Assembly: GCA_036571765.1 (NCBI GenBank)
Contig: BROE01000011.1
Location: 10,836,979-10,900,978 of the forward strand
Direction of reading: 5' to 3'
Length of the DNA stretch: 64,000 nt
Source: Plecoglossus altivelis
Taxonomy: Eukaryota; Chordata; Actinopteri; Osmeriformes; Plecoglossidae
The position numbers were made by a program, and so were the translations under genes. This document shows positions 24,246-34,578 of the stretch, piece after piece (position 1 is the first letter of the stretch; each line of letters opens with the position of its first letter). Below the pieces are notes generated by a model. That model did no database searches and was not told where the DNA came from. It saw nothing but the letters and a program-made list of their open reading frames with translations.

Positions 24246-24844
24246 AGCCCACATGTAGCCACACTAACCTATCACCTGAAACTGGAAATCTTGTAACGCC
24301 CACATGTAAAATGAAACATCTCATCAGATATGCGTTTTCGCAACTTCCTCCCTCTGTGTCCTAGTCTCCTCCCACTGTGGATTCAGCGACCTGTCAATCA
24401 ACCATTCAGCAGGAAGAGACACAAGACAAGCTGACAACACCTTCTGCTGTGCCTCTCCTCCTACAACACAGTCAAGATGGAGCACTACAATGGGTTAGAC
24501 GCTGCTTTCCAAAGACATTATGGCCTGGAGGCTGATTAAAAAGCCCAGTGTACAGACACAATCAAGTTACTGGGTTAGGGCTCGCAGCCAGAGGCCTGAG
24601 TGTATGGATTTATATCTTAGAACAGGACACAGTGTTTGACCGCACTGGGTTTTCACTTGTTTCGCTGTGAGGAAAAACTGAAAGCTGTTCTATCTTGCTT
24701 AATTTTGAGCCCATTAACACCGACCGTAATGATAACTTTGATTGTAACATAATGTAGGAAACAAATGCAAGTGCCAAAAATGTGCGAAGCAGATTTGCAG
24801 TGGAAATACGCAAAACATTCCTAACATGCAGTGTTGTTATATGG

Positions 24845-24858
24845 CCACTAGATGGTAG
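24845..24858 (+). promoter_or_regulatory. CTCF-like motif CCACTAGATGGTAG
   Basis: Matches the vertebrate CTCF core (CCASYAGRKGGCRS) at all but one position (T for C after GG). It lies in the col8a2 intron. A single motif match is weak evidence. The same string also occurs inside dispersed fish repeats. Confidence 0.25.
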
Positions 24859-25247
24859 TAAAGGCCCGTTGCTTGACTGCTTGTCAAACTCTCCTATGAG
24901 CTACAAGGTTGAGATGGGCCTGTACACAGCTACTGCATGCATGCTATTCCAAGCTCTTTTCGAATTTGACTGCAGGAATGCGATTTTGTCAAACTTAATT
25001 TCACAGCAATTATTATATATGACCTTGTCATGGGGGAAATTGGTTTGAGGTAGGGATTCATGTCCAAAGGACAGAAAATCGACAAGCTTTGTTAGACTAG
25101 TACACCCAGAGGCAACTTTGGTTAAGGGACCATGGCAGGGGAATCACTGATTGTGACTTTGTTTAGCTGCACTTTATGTGAAACCAAAACAAAACAAAAA
25201 CCTAATTATGCTGTCAAGAGGTGACCAAGTTAAACATTTATAATGCT

Positions 25248-25755
25248 CTCTATTCTCTTCTCGTCTCTCTTCCTTTTCTCTCTCGCTCTCTCTCTCTTTC
25301 ACTCTCTCTCTCTCTTCCCCCCTCTTGATCTATCTCTCTCTCTCCTTCTCTCTCATCTGCTCTCTTCTCTCTCTCTCTCGCTCTCTCCTCTCTATCTCTC
25401 TTCTTCTCTCCCCCTCGCTTTGCTTTCTTCCTTCGTCTCTCTCTCTCTCCCCCCTCTATATCTCTCTTCTTTTCCTCTCTCTCTCTCTCTTGCTCTCGCT
25501 CTCCCCTTCTCTATTCTCCCGTTTCCCCCCTCTCTATCTCTCTCTCTCTCTATCTGCTCCTCTCTTCTTCCCCTCTCTAGATCCTCTCCTCTCTCTCTTT
25601 CTCTCTATCTCTCTCTCCCCCCTCTCTATCTCTCTCTCCCTCTCTATCTCTCCCTCTCTATCTCTCCCTCCCTCTCTATCTCTCTCTCTCTCTCTCTCCC
25701 CCCTCTCTATCTCTATCTCTCCATCTCTTATCCTCCCTCTCTCTCTCTCTTCCTC
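25248..25755. repeat. Long (CT)n polypyrimidine tract
   Basis: About 500 bp of ctctct with ccc, tat and ttc interruptions on the plus strand, with no purine run. It is open in two plus-strand frames (Ser/Leu-rich, 231-237 codons), which is an artefact of low complexity. Confidence 0.95.
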
Positions 25756-25915
25756 ACACAAACACACAAGCTCACACACAACTTGTGTACGCACAACTCA
25801 TCCTCCCTCCTTTCCGTCTCGTCTTCCGTCTTCTCTCCCCCTCCTCCTCCCTCCCTTCTCTCCCCCCTCCTCCTCCCCCTTCCTCCCCATCCCGTGCTTT
25901 CTCACACACAAACAC

Positions 25916-26020
25916 AGATCTCCGCCGGCCGTCTCCATAGTCAAAAAGTCTGGTAACAACATCCAGGTGGGCCAGCAGCCCTCCATCTTAGCCCAGGGAA
26001 ACCCTGCCAAGGTTTGCTAG
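25916..26020 (+). other. Exon-like open segment antisense to col8a2, unassigned
   Basis: After the long pyrimidine tract and an acacaaacacag acceptor-like site, a unique segment is open as ...SPPAVSIVKKSGNNIQVGQ... through ...LAQGNPAKVC and a TAG at 26018. It is alternatively spliceable at a donor-like AAG/GTTTGC near 26010. Composition is balanced and unlike the flanking repeat. I do not recognise the family. It may be chance. Confidence 0.15.
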
Positions 26021-26934
26021 GGACTCCTGGCCAGACCCTCAGAGCAGCCAGAGCAGGAGTCCAGGACCCAGTTCAACTCTCCAGCCAGCCAGCCCATTGA
26101 CCGACTGAGAAGGACAATGAAACCATTGGCAGTGCTGCACTAACTCCATTTGTCTGTTGTGTGATCATGGGCCACATTGGGGGGTTGTTAGGGGAGGAGG
26201 GAGTAGTTGTTATGCTGGGTGGGGGGTGGAGGGAGGGGGGCGGTCGTTCCGCAGCATCTGACGACTTGAGAGACGATCAGTTGCAGCGTCTCGGGTGCGT
26301 GCCACGGTCTCTAAACTGATCAGTGCAGCCGTGAGTGTTGTGTGTGAAGTCTCACGTCTGACCAGCCCAAGCGCAGCGTGTTGGCTGGATGCAGTGGAAA
26401 AAACTCCTCTGTACCTACGATCTTTAAAACGTTGCGGAAAAGGACTGTTGGTTTGCCGACGTTGGGAGTTTACATCTTACACATGCGAACCATTGTAATC
26501 AAAGAGCTGAGTTTGCATCCCAGGCTGTGTTGTAGGATGAAAGTTGTCATGTGTGAGACTCCACTTTCCTCCTGGAAAGGAAGGACCGTCGACTTTTCGC
26601 GGGACGGAGAAGTGATTACTGCTTTGTCTCCATTTCAGTTCATCCATTTCAAAAACACACACTAGAATCTCCCCTCCTCTTCCCCTGCCTCTCTTCATCC
26701 CACAGCTTGTCTCTCTGCCCCCAAACCCTCATTCCTCTTTCCTTGTACCTCTTTCTCACCTCCTCATTTTTTTTCTCCTTGACCCACTTTTCCTTCTGCC
26801 ACGGCCAAAACTGGACCTCCAGCATCATTTCAGCTCAGGGCTCATCAGAGGCTTTTGTAGGCATTTAGATCTACTGTGGATTACAGAAGGTGGGAACTGC
26901 TATGTAGGGTTGAATCTAAGTTCAACAGAAAATA

Positions 26935-27018
26935 TATCCTTCCCTCTCTCCCTTTCTTTCTGTGTCCTTCCCTCCTTCCTCTCCTCTCCTTCCCTCCCTC
27001 CCTCCCTCCCTCCCTCCC
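26935..27018. repeat. CCCT/CT-rich tract
   Basis: tccctccctcc and ctctcctt units over about 80 bp, pyrimidine-rich on the plus strand, inside the col8a2 intron about 160 bp from the donor. Confidence 0.85.
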
Positions 27019-27050
27019 ACATCTATTACACGTTACAGTATTAGGCACTG

Positions 27051-27099
27051 TTCAACGCATGACCTTGGTCCAAGTCCATGACCAAGGTCATGCGTTGAA
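27051..27099. repeat. Near-perfect palindrome, 20-bp arms and 9-nt loop
   Basis: The arm at 27051-27070 (ttcaacgcatgaccttggtc) is the exact reverse complement of 27080-27099. The loop is caagtccat. It sits 80 nt inside the col8a2 intron from the 5' splice site, so the pre-mRNA can fold a 20-bp hairpin there. It is too short for a normal pre-miRNA. It could be a transposon end-to-end remnant or a protein-binding cruciform. Confidence 0.93.
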
Positions 27100-27178
27100 G
27101 CCTGGGAAGATTGCAGTGGACGCGTGCACACAAATATTCACACAGGCACACCCATGACACCAGGTCACTGTCACTTAC

Positions 27179-27329
27179 CGAGGTACTGTCCCTTGCCCTC
27201 CCGGAACGGCGGTCCCACTGGTCCCTTTATCATGGGCTGCATGTACTTCATCTGGGGCATAGGGGGGTAGCCTCCGCCCAGGGCGCGGCCCCCCAGGAAC
27301 AGCAGCACGCAGACGGGAGCGAGTAGCAT
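27179..27329 (-). CDS. col8a2: col8a2 first coding exon (signal peptide and NC2)
   Basis: Encodes residues 1-50 plus one base of codon 51. The start [18 protein letters not shown] is a typical hydrophobic signal peptide (cleavage probably near residue 18-20). It is followed by the NC2 segment [20 protein letters not shown], a block conserved in alpha-1 and alpha-2(VIII). The donor is GTAAGTGA starting at 27178. The last base G joins AT of the next exon to make Asp51 ([15 protein letters not shown]). It was missing from simple open-frame detection because of its small size. The ATG context (gttaccATGC) is acceptable. Confidence 0.95.
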
Positions 27330-27363
27330 GGTAACGGGCCTCCCTGGCTCCAGCCTCTACACG
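27330..27363 (-). other. col8a2 5' UTR part of the first coding exon
   Basis: Upstream of the ATG on the minus strand, a pyrimidine-rich run ends in ccccctag (AG at 27365-27364). This is a plausible acceptor, and implies at least one further non-coding exon to the right, as in mammalian COL8A2. Confidence 0.6.
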
Positions 27364-27667
27364 CTAGGGGGAGGGAGAGGGGGGAGACAGGAAGAGAGGT
27401 TCGTCAGGGTTACTGTCGGACAACGTGTGAATGCAGGGCGTTTCTGGGTAATTGCACACCAGGGGGAGAGGGAGGGGAGGGGAAGAGACAGGAAGAGAGG
27501 TTCAGGGCATCAGGACATGTTGAATGAAGGCAGTCCATCCTAGGTAAGAGAGGATCGTCAGCTTTCCTGGGGAATGCATTTCTGACGGACTCCTGGTTGT
27601 AGCAGCCTCTGCCAAGGGGCAGTTTGGGATAGTAAGCTTTTCTTGGTGGGAAGATGATGAAGTGTGA

Positions 27668-27740
27668 GAGTGTGTGTGTGTGTGTATGTGTGTGAGTGTG
27701 TGTGTGAATGTGTATGTGTATGTGTGTGTGTGTGTGTGTT
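27668..27740. repeat. (GT)n with TATG and GAGT interruptions
   Basis: gtgtgtgtgtatgtgtgtgag units, about 70 bp. Confidence 0.9.
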
Positions 27741-27788
27741 ATTGGACTGGGATCCACCCAGGTGCTGGTGCCAGAGTCAGACTGGGCA

Positions 27789-27850
27789 GGTGTGTGCTTG
27801 GCCCTGGGTGTGTGCTTGGCCGTGGGTGTGTGCTTGGCCGTGGGTGTGTT
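27789..27850. repeat. 18-bp minisatellite, about 3.5 copies
   Basis: Units tgtgtgcttggccgtggg (the first with cctggg), directly repeated. The period of 18 keeps frame. Confidence 0.88.
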
Positions 27851-28330
27851 TGACCTGCCAGAGTATGTGACAACCTGAGCTGTTGACTTTAATTTACCAC
27901 AAGAAGGATGTCATTTCTTCATATTTTACCCAAACACAATATTTGAATAACCTGCTCAGTTGCAAAGTCGAAAGCGTTCAGCGTGGTGTGTGTTGTGCTA
28001 GTGTGTGTACATGAGTGTTGCGTTGTGCTGCGTGCATGTTTGCCATTCACATAGGGCCTGCACACACACAACCTTCCGTTCGCCCCCTCTCATCCATCCA
28101 AACGCATCGTTCTTGGTGACACTGTTGCAGCTTCACATACAGTATGTGACTGCATAACCCTGAATCCTCTTCATCCAGGAGACAGGCTGAACAGGCGTCT
28201 ACCCTGCAAATGTCACCCCCCCCAAAACAGAGCTCCTCTCTGGGCACGCTAGCCCACCCCCCACCCCCACCCCAAGTCTCCCAGCTCCAGCAGCTGTTCT
28301 CCTACTCCGCCTATCCTCATACCCTGCCTC

Positions 28331-28411
28331 ACCTGTGTTTTTTTTTTTTTTGTTTTTTTTTTATTTTGCTTTTTATTTTTTTTTTTTTTTTTTTTTTATC
28401 TGTCGCTATTG

Positions 28412-28483
<72 letters not shown>

Positions 28484-28730
28484 TTGCTTTTTTCTCTTTT
28501 TGTTATTTGATTTTTTTTTTGTTTTTTTTTTATTTTGTTTTTTTTTTTTTTTTTATTTTTTTTTTTTTATTTTCTTTTTTTTATTTTCTTTTTTTTTTTT
28601 TTTTTAATTCTTTTTTGTTTTTATTTTTTTTTAGCTATTTTGTTTTTTCTATTTTTATTTATTTTTTTGTTTTTTTTCTATTTTTTCTTCTTTTTTTTTT
28701 TTTTTGTTTTATTTTTTTTTTCTTTTTTTG
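28331..28730. repeat. 400-bp near-homopolymer T tract
   Basis: Almost pure T on the plus strand, with isolated A, G or C every 5-40 bases and one unique island (atctgtcgctattgtgat) near 28399-28416. Not a regular (TTTA)n or (TTG)n microsatellite. It would be A-rich in a col8a2-sense transcript. Phe-rich open frames across it are meaningless. Confidence 0.95.
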
Positions 28731-29356
28731 CCTTCCTTCAATTAAACGATTCAGCTGTTCCACTCGTCCTTATTAGTCTATCCTCCACGTCATTGGATCG
28801 CATCCCTTTTTTCATCCTCCCCGCCGTTCTTTACTGTTCTCTGCGGACTGACCTGAAGAAGCGATGACCTCACGTTGGCGCTCGCCTCGTGACTTTACGG
28901 GCGGTTTGGCGCGTGGTAGCGCCGACTTGGAACCATTGTTGGTGTAGCACTTGATGTGTTTTTTATTGATATTTTTTCTGGATGGCAAAGACCTTTGGGT
29001 TGAGCCAAGGCAATAAGACCCCAAGAACCGACCAGATTCGATGTCAAACGTTTCTCATTAAGCAACTGGCTACCACCCTGTTTTCATCTTTATCAATGGC
29101 TGGCCCGGGTTTCCTAGTGACGGGGTTCGTGTTTACGTCTGCGTTGAAATGGCGCGATCGCTAAAAATCGTGTTTCGCTCGCAAACGTTTTTCGAGGGTG
29201 TTCGTTAAGGTTCTGGTGGGTTTCTTGCAGATCCTGGCTCAAGAGTCGGGACATTTGGGCCCCATGTGTTGGGTTCCAATCATATCCTGGTGTTAGGAAT
29301 GTTAAAAGGTGTTCACTCAGCAACCATGTGTGAAAGTCTGGACATGCTCTGTAGCT

Positions 29357-29404
29357 TCTCTCTCTCTCTCGCTCTCTCCCTCTCGCTCTCTCTCTCCCTC
29401 TCGC

Positions 29405-29451
<47 letters not shown>
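29357..29451. repeat. (CT)n with ctctcgctctctccc units
   Basis: About 95 bp of pyrimidine tract on the plus strand. Confidence 0.95.
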
Positions 29452-29453
<2 letters not shown>

Positions 29454-29596
29454 GGTGGTTCTGTTCATGTGAGCACATGGTTTGGCGATTAAACTCTTAT
29501 TTTACAACCTCGCATGGGTATGCATCTCAAAGCCATAAGCAAGCTTTTTGCAATTAGTCACTTCTGCGTTGTACGATTGCTATGTCTTTGTATGCT

Positions 29597-29624
29597 GGTG
29601 TGTGTATGTGTGTGTGTGAGTGTG

Positions 29625-29662
<38 letters not shown>

Positions 29663-29702
29663 TGTGAGTGTGAGTGTGAGTGTGAGTGTGTGTGTGTATG
29701 TG
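29597..29702. repeat. (GT)n/(GTGA)n tract
   Basis: tgtgtgtgtgtgtg with five tgtgag units. About 105 bp of alternating purine-pyrimidine sequence. Confidence 0.95.
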
Positions 29703-29829
29703 AAAGAGAGAGAGTGTGAGCGGGCGCCTGTGGAATCTGTGTCACCACCCGTCGAAAAATACTCTCTTCCTCTCACTACACACACTATATGGAGCTTATG
29801 ACCAGTCCAGGAAAAACAAGATCATAAGA

Positions 29830-30110
29830 AAAGAGAGACAGTAAGAGAGAAAGGGAGAAAGAGAGACAAAGAGTGGGGGAAAGAGAGACAGAGAGAGATA
29901 GAGATAGATGGAGACAGAGAGAGGGAGACAGAGAGAGAGGGAGAGAGCGGAAGAGAGAGAGGGAGAAAAACAGAGAGAGGGAGAGAGAGAGGGAGACAGA
30001 GAGAGAGAGGGAGAGAGCAGAAGAGAGAGAGGGAGACCGAGAGAGGGAGACAGAGGGAGACAGACAGAGAGGGAGAAAAACAGAGAGCTGGAGAGAGAAA
30101 GACAGAAGAG
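29830..30110. repeat. GA-rich polypurine tract
   Basis: About 280 bp of gagagag, gggaga and gacagag units, purines on the plus strand. Arg/Glu-rich or Ser/Leu-rich open frames are artefacts. Confidence 0.95.
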
Positions 30111-30129
30111 GCAGCAACGTGTTTGCTAG

Positions 30130-30213
30130 TTGGTTGGCTGACTGGCTGACTGACTGAGTGGCTGGCTGACTGAGTGGCTGGCTGACTGAGTGGCTGGCTT
30201 GCTGGCTGGCTGG
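30130..30213. repeat. GGCT/GACT tetranucleotide tract
   Basis: ggctgactgactgagtggct units and a final run of ggctggctggct. Confidence 0.9.
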
Positions 30214-30317
30214 CTGGTCTGGGGGTGTGTGGTTTTGAGTTGGGGGTAATTTAGACGGTTACAACAGATTGCCCAGCATCCAACCGGCGTCTGAAGACTT
30301 GGAGGGATCAGAGATCT

Positions 30318-30318
30318 A

Positions 30319-30358
<40 letters not shown>

Positions 30359-30376
30359 ACACACTCACACACACAG
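30318..30376. repeat. (CA)n microsatellite
   Basis: About 60 bp of acacac with single t interruptions. Confidence 0.95.
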
Positions 30377-31107
30377 TCAAGAATGAAACACACAGGTCTG
30401 CTGTCTCCACACAATCCGTTCATCTATTGTTTTTCTTGAAAAGCTTAGCAGACACCAATCTCACGCAGTCTTTTCAGACCACTGCTCCAGCTTAGACTAC
30501 ACACAATTACTCAAACACGTACAAATCCTATCCAACAATATTTGGCTGTTTTACATGATAACATACATGGCTTAGAGACACAGACAACGACCCAAAGGCT
30601 GTCTCAGCTGATGGCAACAATGTATCAAAACAACTGTCGAACATCGAATACAAAGTCCCGCTTACGTCAAACACAAAACCTGCACTCAAAAACCAAACAC
30701 TCAACTTTACCTCAGAACCACAGTCGGTCAACAGTCCAATCTTTTTTTATTATTATTTTTGAAGAGAACGGTCGACCCAGGCAGACAGACAGAACCCTCT
30801 ACGCTGCGGTCGACGCCTCCAGTGACAAGGCTAAGCCAATGACGAGACGCAGACACCACCGCTCGTACGTCTGCCAAGCAGAAACTTCCGGAGCACTTGG
30901 TCTGGCTAGCCGCTACTGAAATCCAAAGTGGGTTGAGGTTGCTATAGGTGTTTCTCTTCTCTGTCTCCTTCTCGCTCGCAGGCCTACTGGAGCATTTCCT
31001 GTTCCCTGAGTGCGGTGAAACAACTATTATGGGCTACATTTAGTCTAAAAATGGCTATGAAATGGATCTAGTCCATCCTTGGATGATGATGCGAATCGTA
31101 GTTTGGC

Positions 31108-31180
31108 GAAAAGGTTTAGCTCACTGGTCGGAGCGCTTGACGGGAGATCACGAGCACGTCAGCTAGGTTCAAATCCACTT
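31108..31180 (+). repeat. tRNA-like sequence, probable SINE head or tRNA pseudogene
   Basis: An A-box match tagctcactgg (31117-31127) and a B-box match ggttcaaatcc (31166-31176) lie 49 nt apart, as in RNA polymerase III internal promoters. A D-arm stem gctc/gagc is intact and outer ends (gaaaag.../...cttttc) can pair. The base before the would-be anticodon is not T and the T-stem is poor, so a functional tRNA gene is unlikely. No clear SINE body or tail was identified downstream. Confidence 0.4.
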
Positions 31181-31845
31181 TTCTCTGCCCCTTAGGTTTC
31201 AATTCTCTGGTAAATAATACTTCAAATACATACTAAGGATACAAATTCGTATTTTATTCTCAGAAACGTTACCAAAAAGTGGCTTTCTATGTTTTTATTA
31301 CATAGGCTACATTGTGAGGAATCATGCGTTCAAATCTGAACCGCAACCGCACAGTTGGCGAATGCCAAGTTGGCGTCGCCGACCACACCTGGTCACACGG
31401 TCACATTATGCAGCCTCCAGCACTGGCACAACCACCGCAACCGCAATCAAACGGACGTTTAGCGAGCAGAAGTTCCGACGACAATCGCGAGGCCAAATCT
31501 AGCAAAGCCGAAGCTAACTTGCACGAGAACAGACTACATCCCATAGCATGTGCTGAAGGTTCACCACAGAGTGGATTCAAAGGACTTCAGTCCCCACAAC
31601 CACTCAGCTTTGACTGACAATTCAATAAACACAGCATGCCTGCCCACACCATACAGACTAACGAGAACATGACCTTGCAAACAGACAAAAACACCTGTTC
31701 TTCCTAATCTTCCGTCAGAGTGTTTGTGTGTGTTTGTGTTTAAAGTTTTCTGCAAATAAACACAGGAAGAGTGAAAAAAGAGAGAAAATGCGCACGTGTG
31801 TGTCACAACGCAGGGGGGACGCACACAGCAGCCATTTATCTGAAG

Positions 31846-31960
31846 GGTGTGTGTGTGTGTGTGTGTGTGAGGGTGTATGTGTGTGGGTGTGTGCGTGTGT
31901 GCGTGTGTGGGTGTGTGTGTGTGTGTGGGTGTGGGTGTGTGTGTGGGTGTGTTTGCGAGG
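31846..31960. repeat. (GT)n/(GTGGGT)n tract
   Basis: About 115 bp of gtgtgtgt with gggtgt and gcgtgt units. Confidence 0.95.
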
Positions 31961-32559
31961 GGGAGAAAGGGAGGCGAGGGCGGTCGGTCGTGGGAGGAAA
32001 TTGAGCGTGTGGTTTTTATTTTGGAGAATCACCTCTTTGGGAATGAGGTCATTTCTCTCTCAGACTGAGTGGCACGTTGCTCATAACACCCTTTCCTGCG
32101 TCCGCTGGCAACGTATTACTCAGGTTGCGATCGTTTGTGGTCTCTTTGAAAGTATACCTCACGGTTAACCCTCTGTTTATGTACGTCATCTTCCATTGAT
32201 GACTGCGCACAGCCTGATGAAAACAGTGTGGCCCGTCAAACGTGTGTGTGTGTGTGTGTAAACACACACGGCTATGCGTGTCTCCAACGCGTGATGTATG
32301 ACACATTTGCAGTCACCACACCAGCGGCTGTGGAGTGGAACCTCCTAATGAAAGGTTTGGTGAGTCGCCTCTCTCTGCGAGCGTGTTCCTGGGGAAACAC
32401 TGGCCCCTGGCGCGCGACCACAAAAGAGGTTCCTTGTTCATTGCAGTCTCTCCCCTGCTGGTTCCCCATTCAACGGAATAATTAGAAATAAATTATCCAT
32501 TTAATGCTGTCGGAGACCAGCCGATGCATGACGCAAGCTGTTTACACTTCACAGTTGAT

Positions 32560-32826
32560 GTACACACAGACGCACGCACACACAGACACACAGACACACA
32601 CACACACACAGACGCACACACAGACGCACACACAGGCACAGACACATACACACACAGACACACGCACACACAGACACACACACAGACGCACACACAGACG
32701 CACACACAGACACACAGACACGCAGACACACACACACACATAGACGCACACACAGACGCACACACAGACACACACAGACACACTCACACACACACACACA
32801 CACAGACGCACACACAGACACACACA
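32560..32826. repeat. CA/CAGA compound microsatellite
   Basis: About 265 bp of cacacagacgcacacacaga-type units. Several frames are open on both strands (Thr/His or Cys/Val-rich), which is an artefact. Confidence 0.95.
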
Positions 32827-32903
32827 TGTAGACACAACGTTACCCTTTTTTCTTCCCTCATGCCTCTGAGGGTTTCAGTAAGAAGAGTGGATACTTGAGG
32901 GAG

Positions 32904-32975
32904 GTGTGTGTGTGTGTCTGTGTGTGTGTCTGTGTGTGTGTCTGTGTGTGTGTCGGTGTCTGTCTGTGTGTGTGT

Positions 32976-33008
<33 letters not shown>
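32904..33008. repeat. (GT)n/(GTCT)n tract
   Basis: gtgtgtgtgtctgtgtgt units, about 105 bp. It is complementary in type to the CA/CAGA tract 80 bp to its left, so the two can pair as an imperfect inverted repeat. Confidence 0.95.
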
Positions 33009-33105
33009 CCATACTTGTTTGAGAGTGTGGTCGTGTATGTGACTGACATGTTGACAGACAGCGCCCTCTCTTCCTCCTGAGAAGCTGAGGTCAGGGGTAA
33101 AGAGA

Positions 33106-33193
33106 GAGACGGGGGGGAACGAAGGGAGGGAGTGAGAGAAAAAAAGGAGGAAGGGAGAGAGACAGAGAGACAGAGAGAGAGACAGAGAGAGAT
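33106..33193. repeat. GA-rich tract
   Basis: gagagagac, gggaggga and gacagagaga units, purines on the plus strand. Confidence 0.9.
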
Positions 33194-33301
33194 ATTGCTC
33201 ACAGACATTTTCCCCACCTACCAGGCCATCCAGAATGTTCCCTCCATCTCAGCATGAGACAGACTTAGAGACCCCATATATCTTATCCCCCTTCCTCAAT
33301 A

Positions 33302-33432
33302 TTTCTCACATTCTCTCTCTCCTCTCTCTCTTCTCTCTCTCTTCTCTCTCTTCTCTCTCTCTTCTCTCTCTTTCTCTCTCTGCATACTTCTCTCTTTCTC
33401 TTCTATCTCTTTCTCTCTCTCTTTTTTTCTCC
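33302..33432. repeat. (CT)n with TTCT interruptions
   Basis: ctctctcttctctctctctt units followed by C runs to about 33449. Opposite strand polarity to the GA tract at 33106-33193. Confidence 0.95.
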
Positions 33433-33616
33433 CCCCCCCTCCCCCCCGGCCAAGCAGGACGGCTGAGACAAGGGAGGAAGCAGGCTTACCTAACCTTACC
33501 TAAGATAGAAAACGCCAGTGAATATGGAACAGGAACAGGGCTCTTCACCATTAGAGGCAGCAAAGCCTGCTCTGGAACTGAATACTGCAGAGGAGCCTAA
33601 GATGGAGAGAAGGTAG

Positions 33617-33920
33617 AGATGGGAAGACTGAGGGTAGAGGCTGGAAGACTGAGGGTAGAGGCTGGAAGACTGAGGGTAGAGGCAGGAAGACTGAGGGTAG
33701 AGGCAGGAAGACTGAGGGTAGAGGCTAGAAGACTGAGGGTAGAGGCAAGAAGACTGAGGGTAGAGGCTGGAAGACTGAGGGTAGAGGCAGGAAGACGGAG
33801 GGTAGAGGCAGGAAGACTGAGGGTAGAGGCAGGATGACTGAGGGTAGAGGCAGGAAGACTGAGGGTAGAGGCTGGAAGACGGAGGGTAGAGGCAGGAAGA
33901 CTGAGGGTAGAGGCAAGAAG
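33617..33920. repeat. 21-bp minisatellite, about 14 copies
   Basis: Units agactgagggtagaggc plus a variable four bases (tgga, agga or taga). The 21-bp period preserves frame, so it reads as a repeated heptapeptide on either strand (RLRVEAG on plus, a Leu/Pro/Ser heptad on minus). I see no start context, flanking exon or codon signal to support a protein. Confidence 0.93.
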
Positions 33921-34099
33921 ACAGAGAGGGATAGCAAAGGGGCGAGCGTCAGGGAGGGAGCGGGCTGTGGGCTTCACCGTTGAGGATAACGCCAAAGAAG
34001 AAGAGGAGAAGAAGAAGGGAACCGCACGATCGGTACGGGAAGGAACACCTGCGGGGCACACCGTGTTTACGCTCAGCCACCACTGATGCAAGGCTTGGA

Positions 34100-34240
34100 G
34101 AGAGGGAGGGGGGGGAGAGGAGAGAGAAGGAGGGGGAGGGGGGTAGAAAGACAGGGAGAGAAGACTGGGGGGAGGGAGAGAGTTAGGTAGGGAGTGAGAG
34201 ATGCAGGGAGAGAGAGAGAGAGGGAATGAAAGGTGAGTGA
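34100..34240. repeat. GGA/GA-rich tract
   Basis: gagagaggga and gggggga units over about 140 bp. Confidence 0.85.
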
Positions 34241-34490
34241 AAGGAAGAGTAGAGTAGTCTGTGTGTGGTAGTGCTTGTGTGTCTTTGTGCGTCCGACGTT
34301 TCATAACAGGTTGGAGAATCACATGTTTGCCATCAGTTAACAGTCCCCCTTCCTGTTTCAGAACAACGTTATTCACAGAGTCTGACGGGAACACAAAACC
34401 CAGACAGGGTGTGAGGGAGCCACGAGGACAGACGACAGACAGACAGACAGACCACGATGCTTATGAGAGAATTAAAAGCTCATACACCTA

Positions 34491-34578
34491 AGAAGAGAAC
34501 TGGAGAAAGAAGACACAGAGCGTTCAGAGAGACAGTGGAAGTCATTGTCTGCCAACGCTTCGAGTCGTACCTTCACCT
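34491..34578 (+). repeat. Left copy of an 88-bp duplication flanking the assembly gap
   Basis: Identical over 88 bp to 35267-35354. It stops exactly at the first N. Further left, similarity to the right copy continues with several mismatches (agagaattaaaagctcat versus agagaataaaaggcat). Confidence 0.95.

Larger units (their letters stand above)
23170..27178 (-). other. col8a2 intron between the two coding exons
   Basis: 4.0-kb intron. Contents: a 10-bp inverted repeat at 23643-23667; degenerate telomere-like CCTAA tract 24112-24245; a CTCF-like motif at 24845-24858; a 500-bp pyrimidine tract 25248-25755; an exon-like open segment on the plus strand 25916-26020; pyrimidine tract 26935-27018; and a 20-bp-arm palindrome 27051-27099. 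No other coding exon can be supported. Confidence 0.8.

Noticed and set aside
33597..34394. 265-codon minus-strand frame with Leu/Pro heptads
   Set aside because: It is generated by the 21-bp repeat and flanking pyrimidine tracts.
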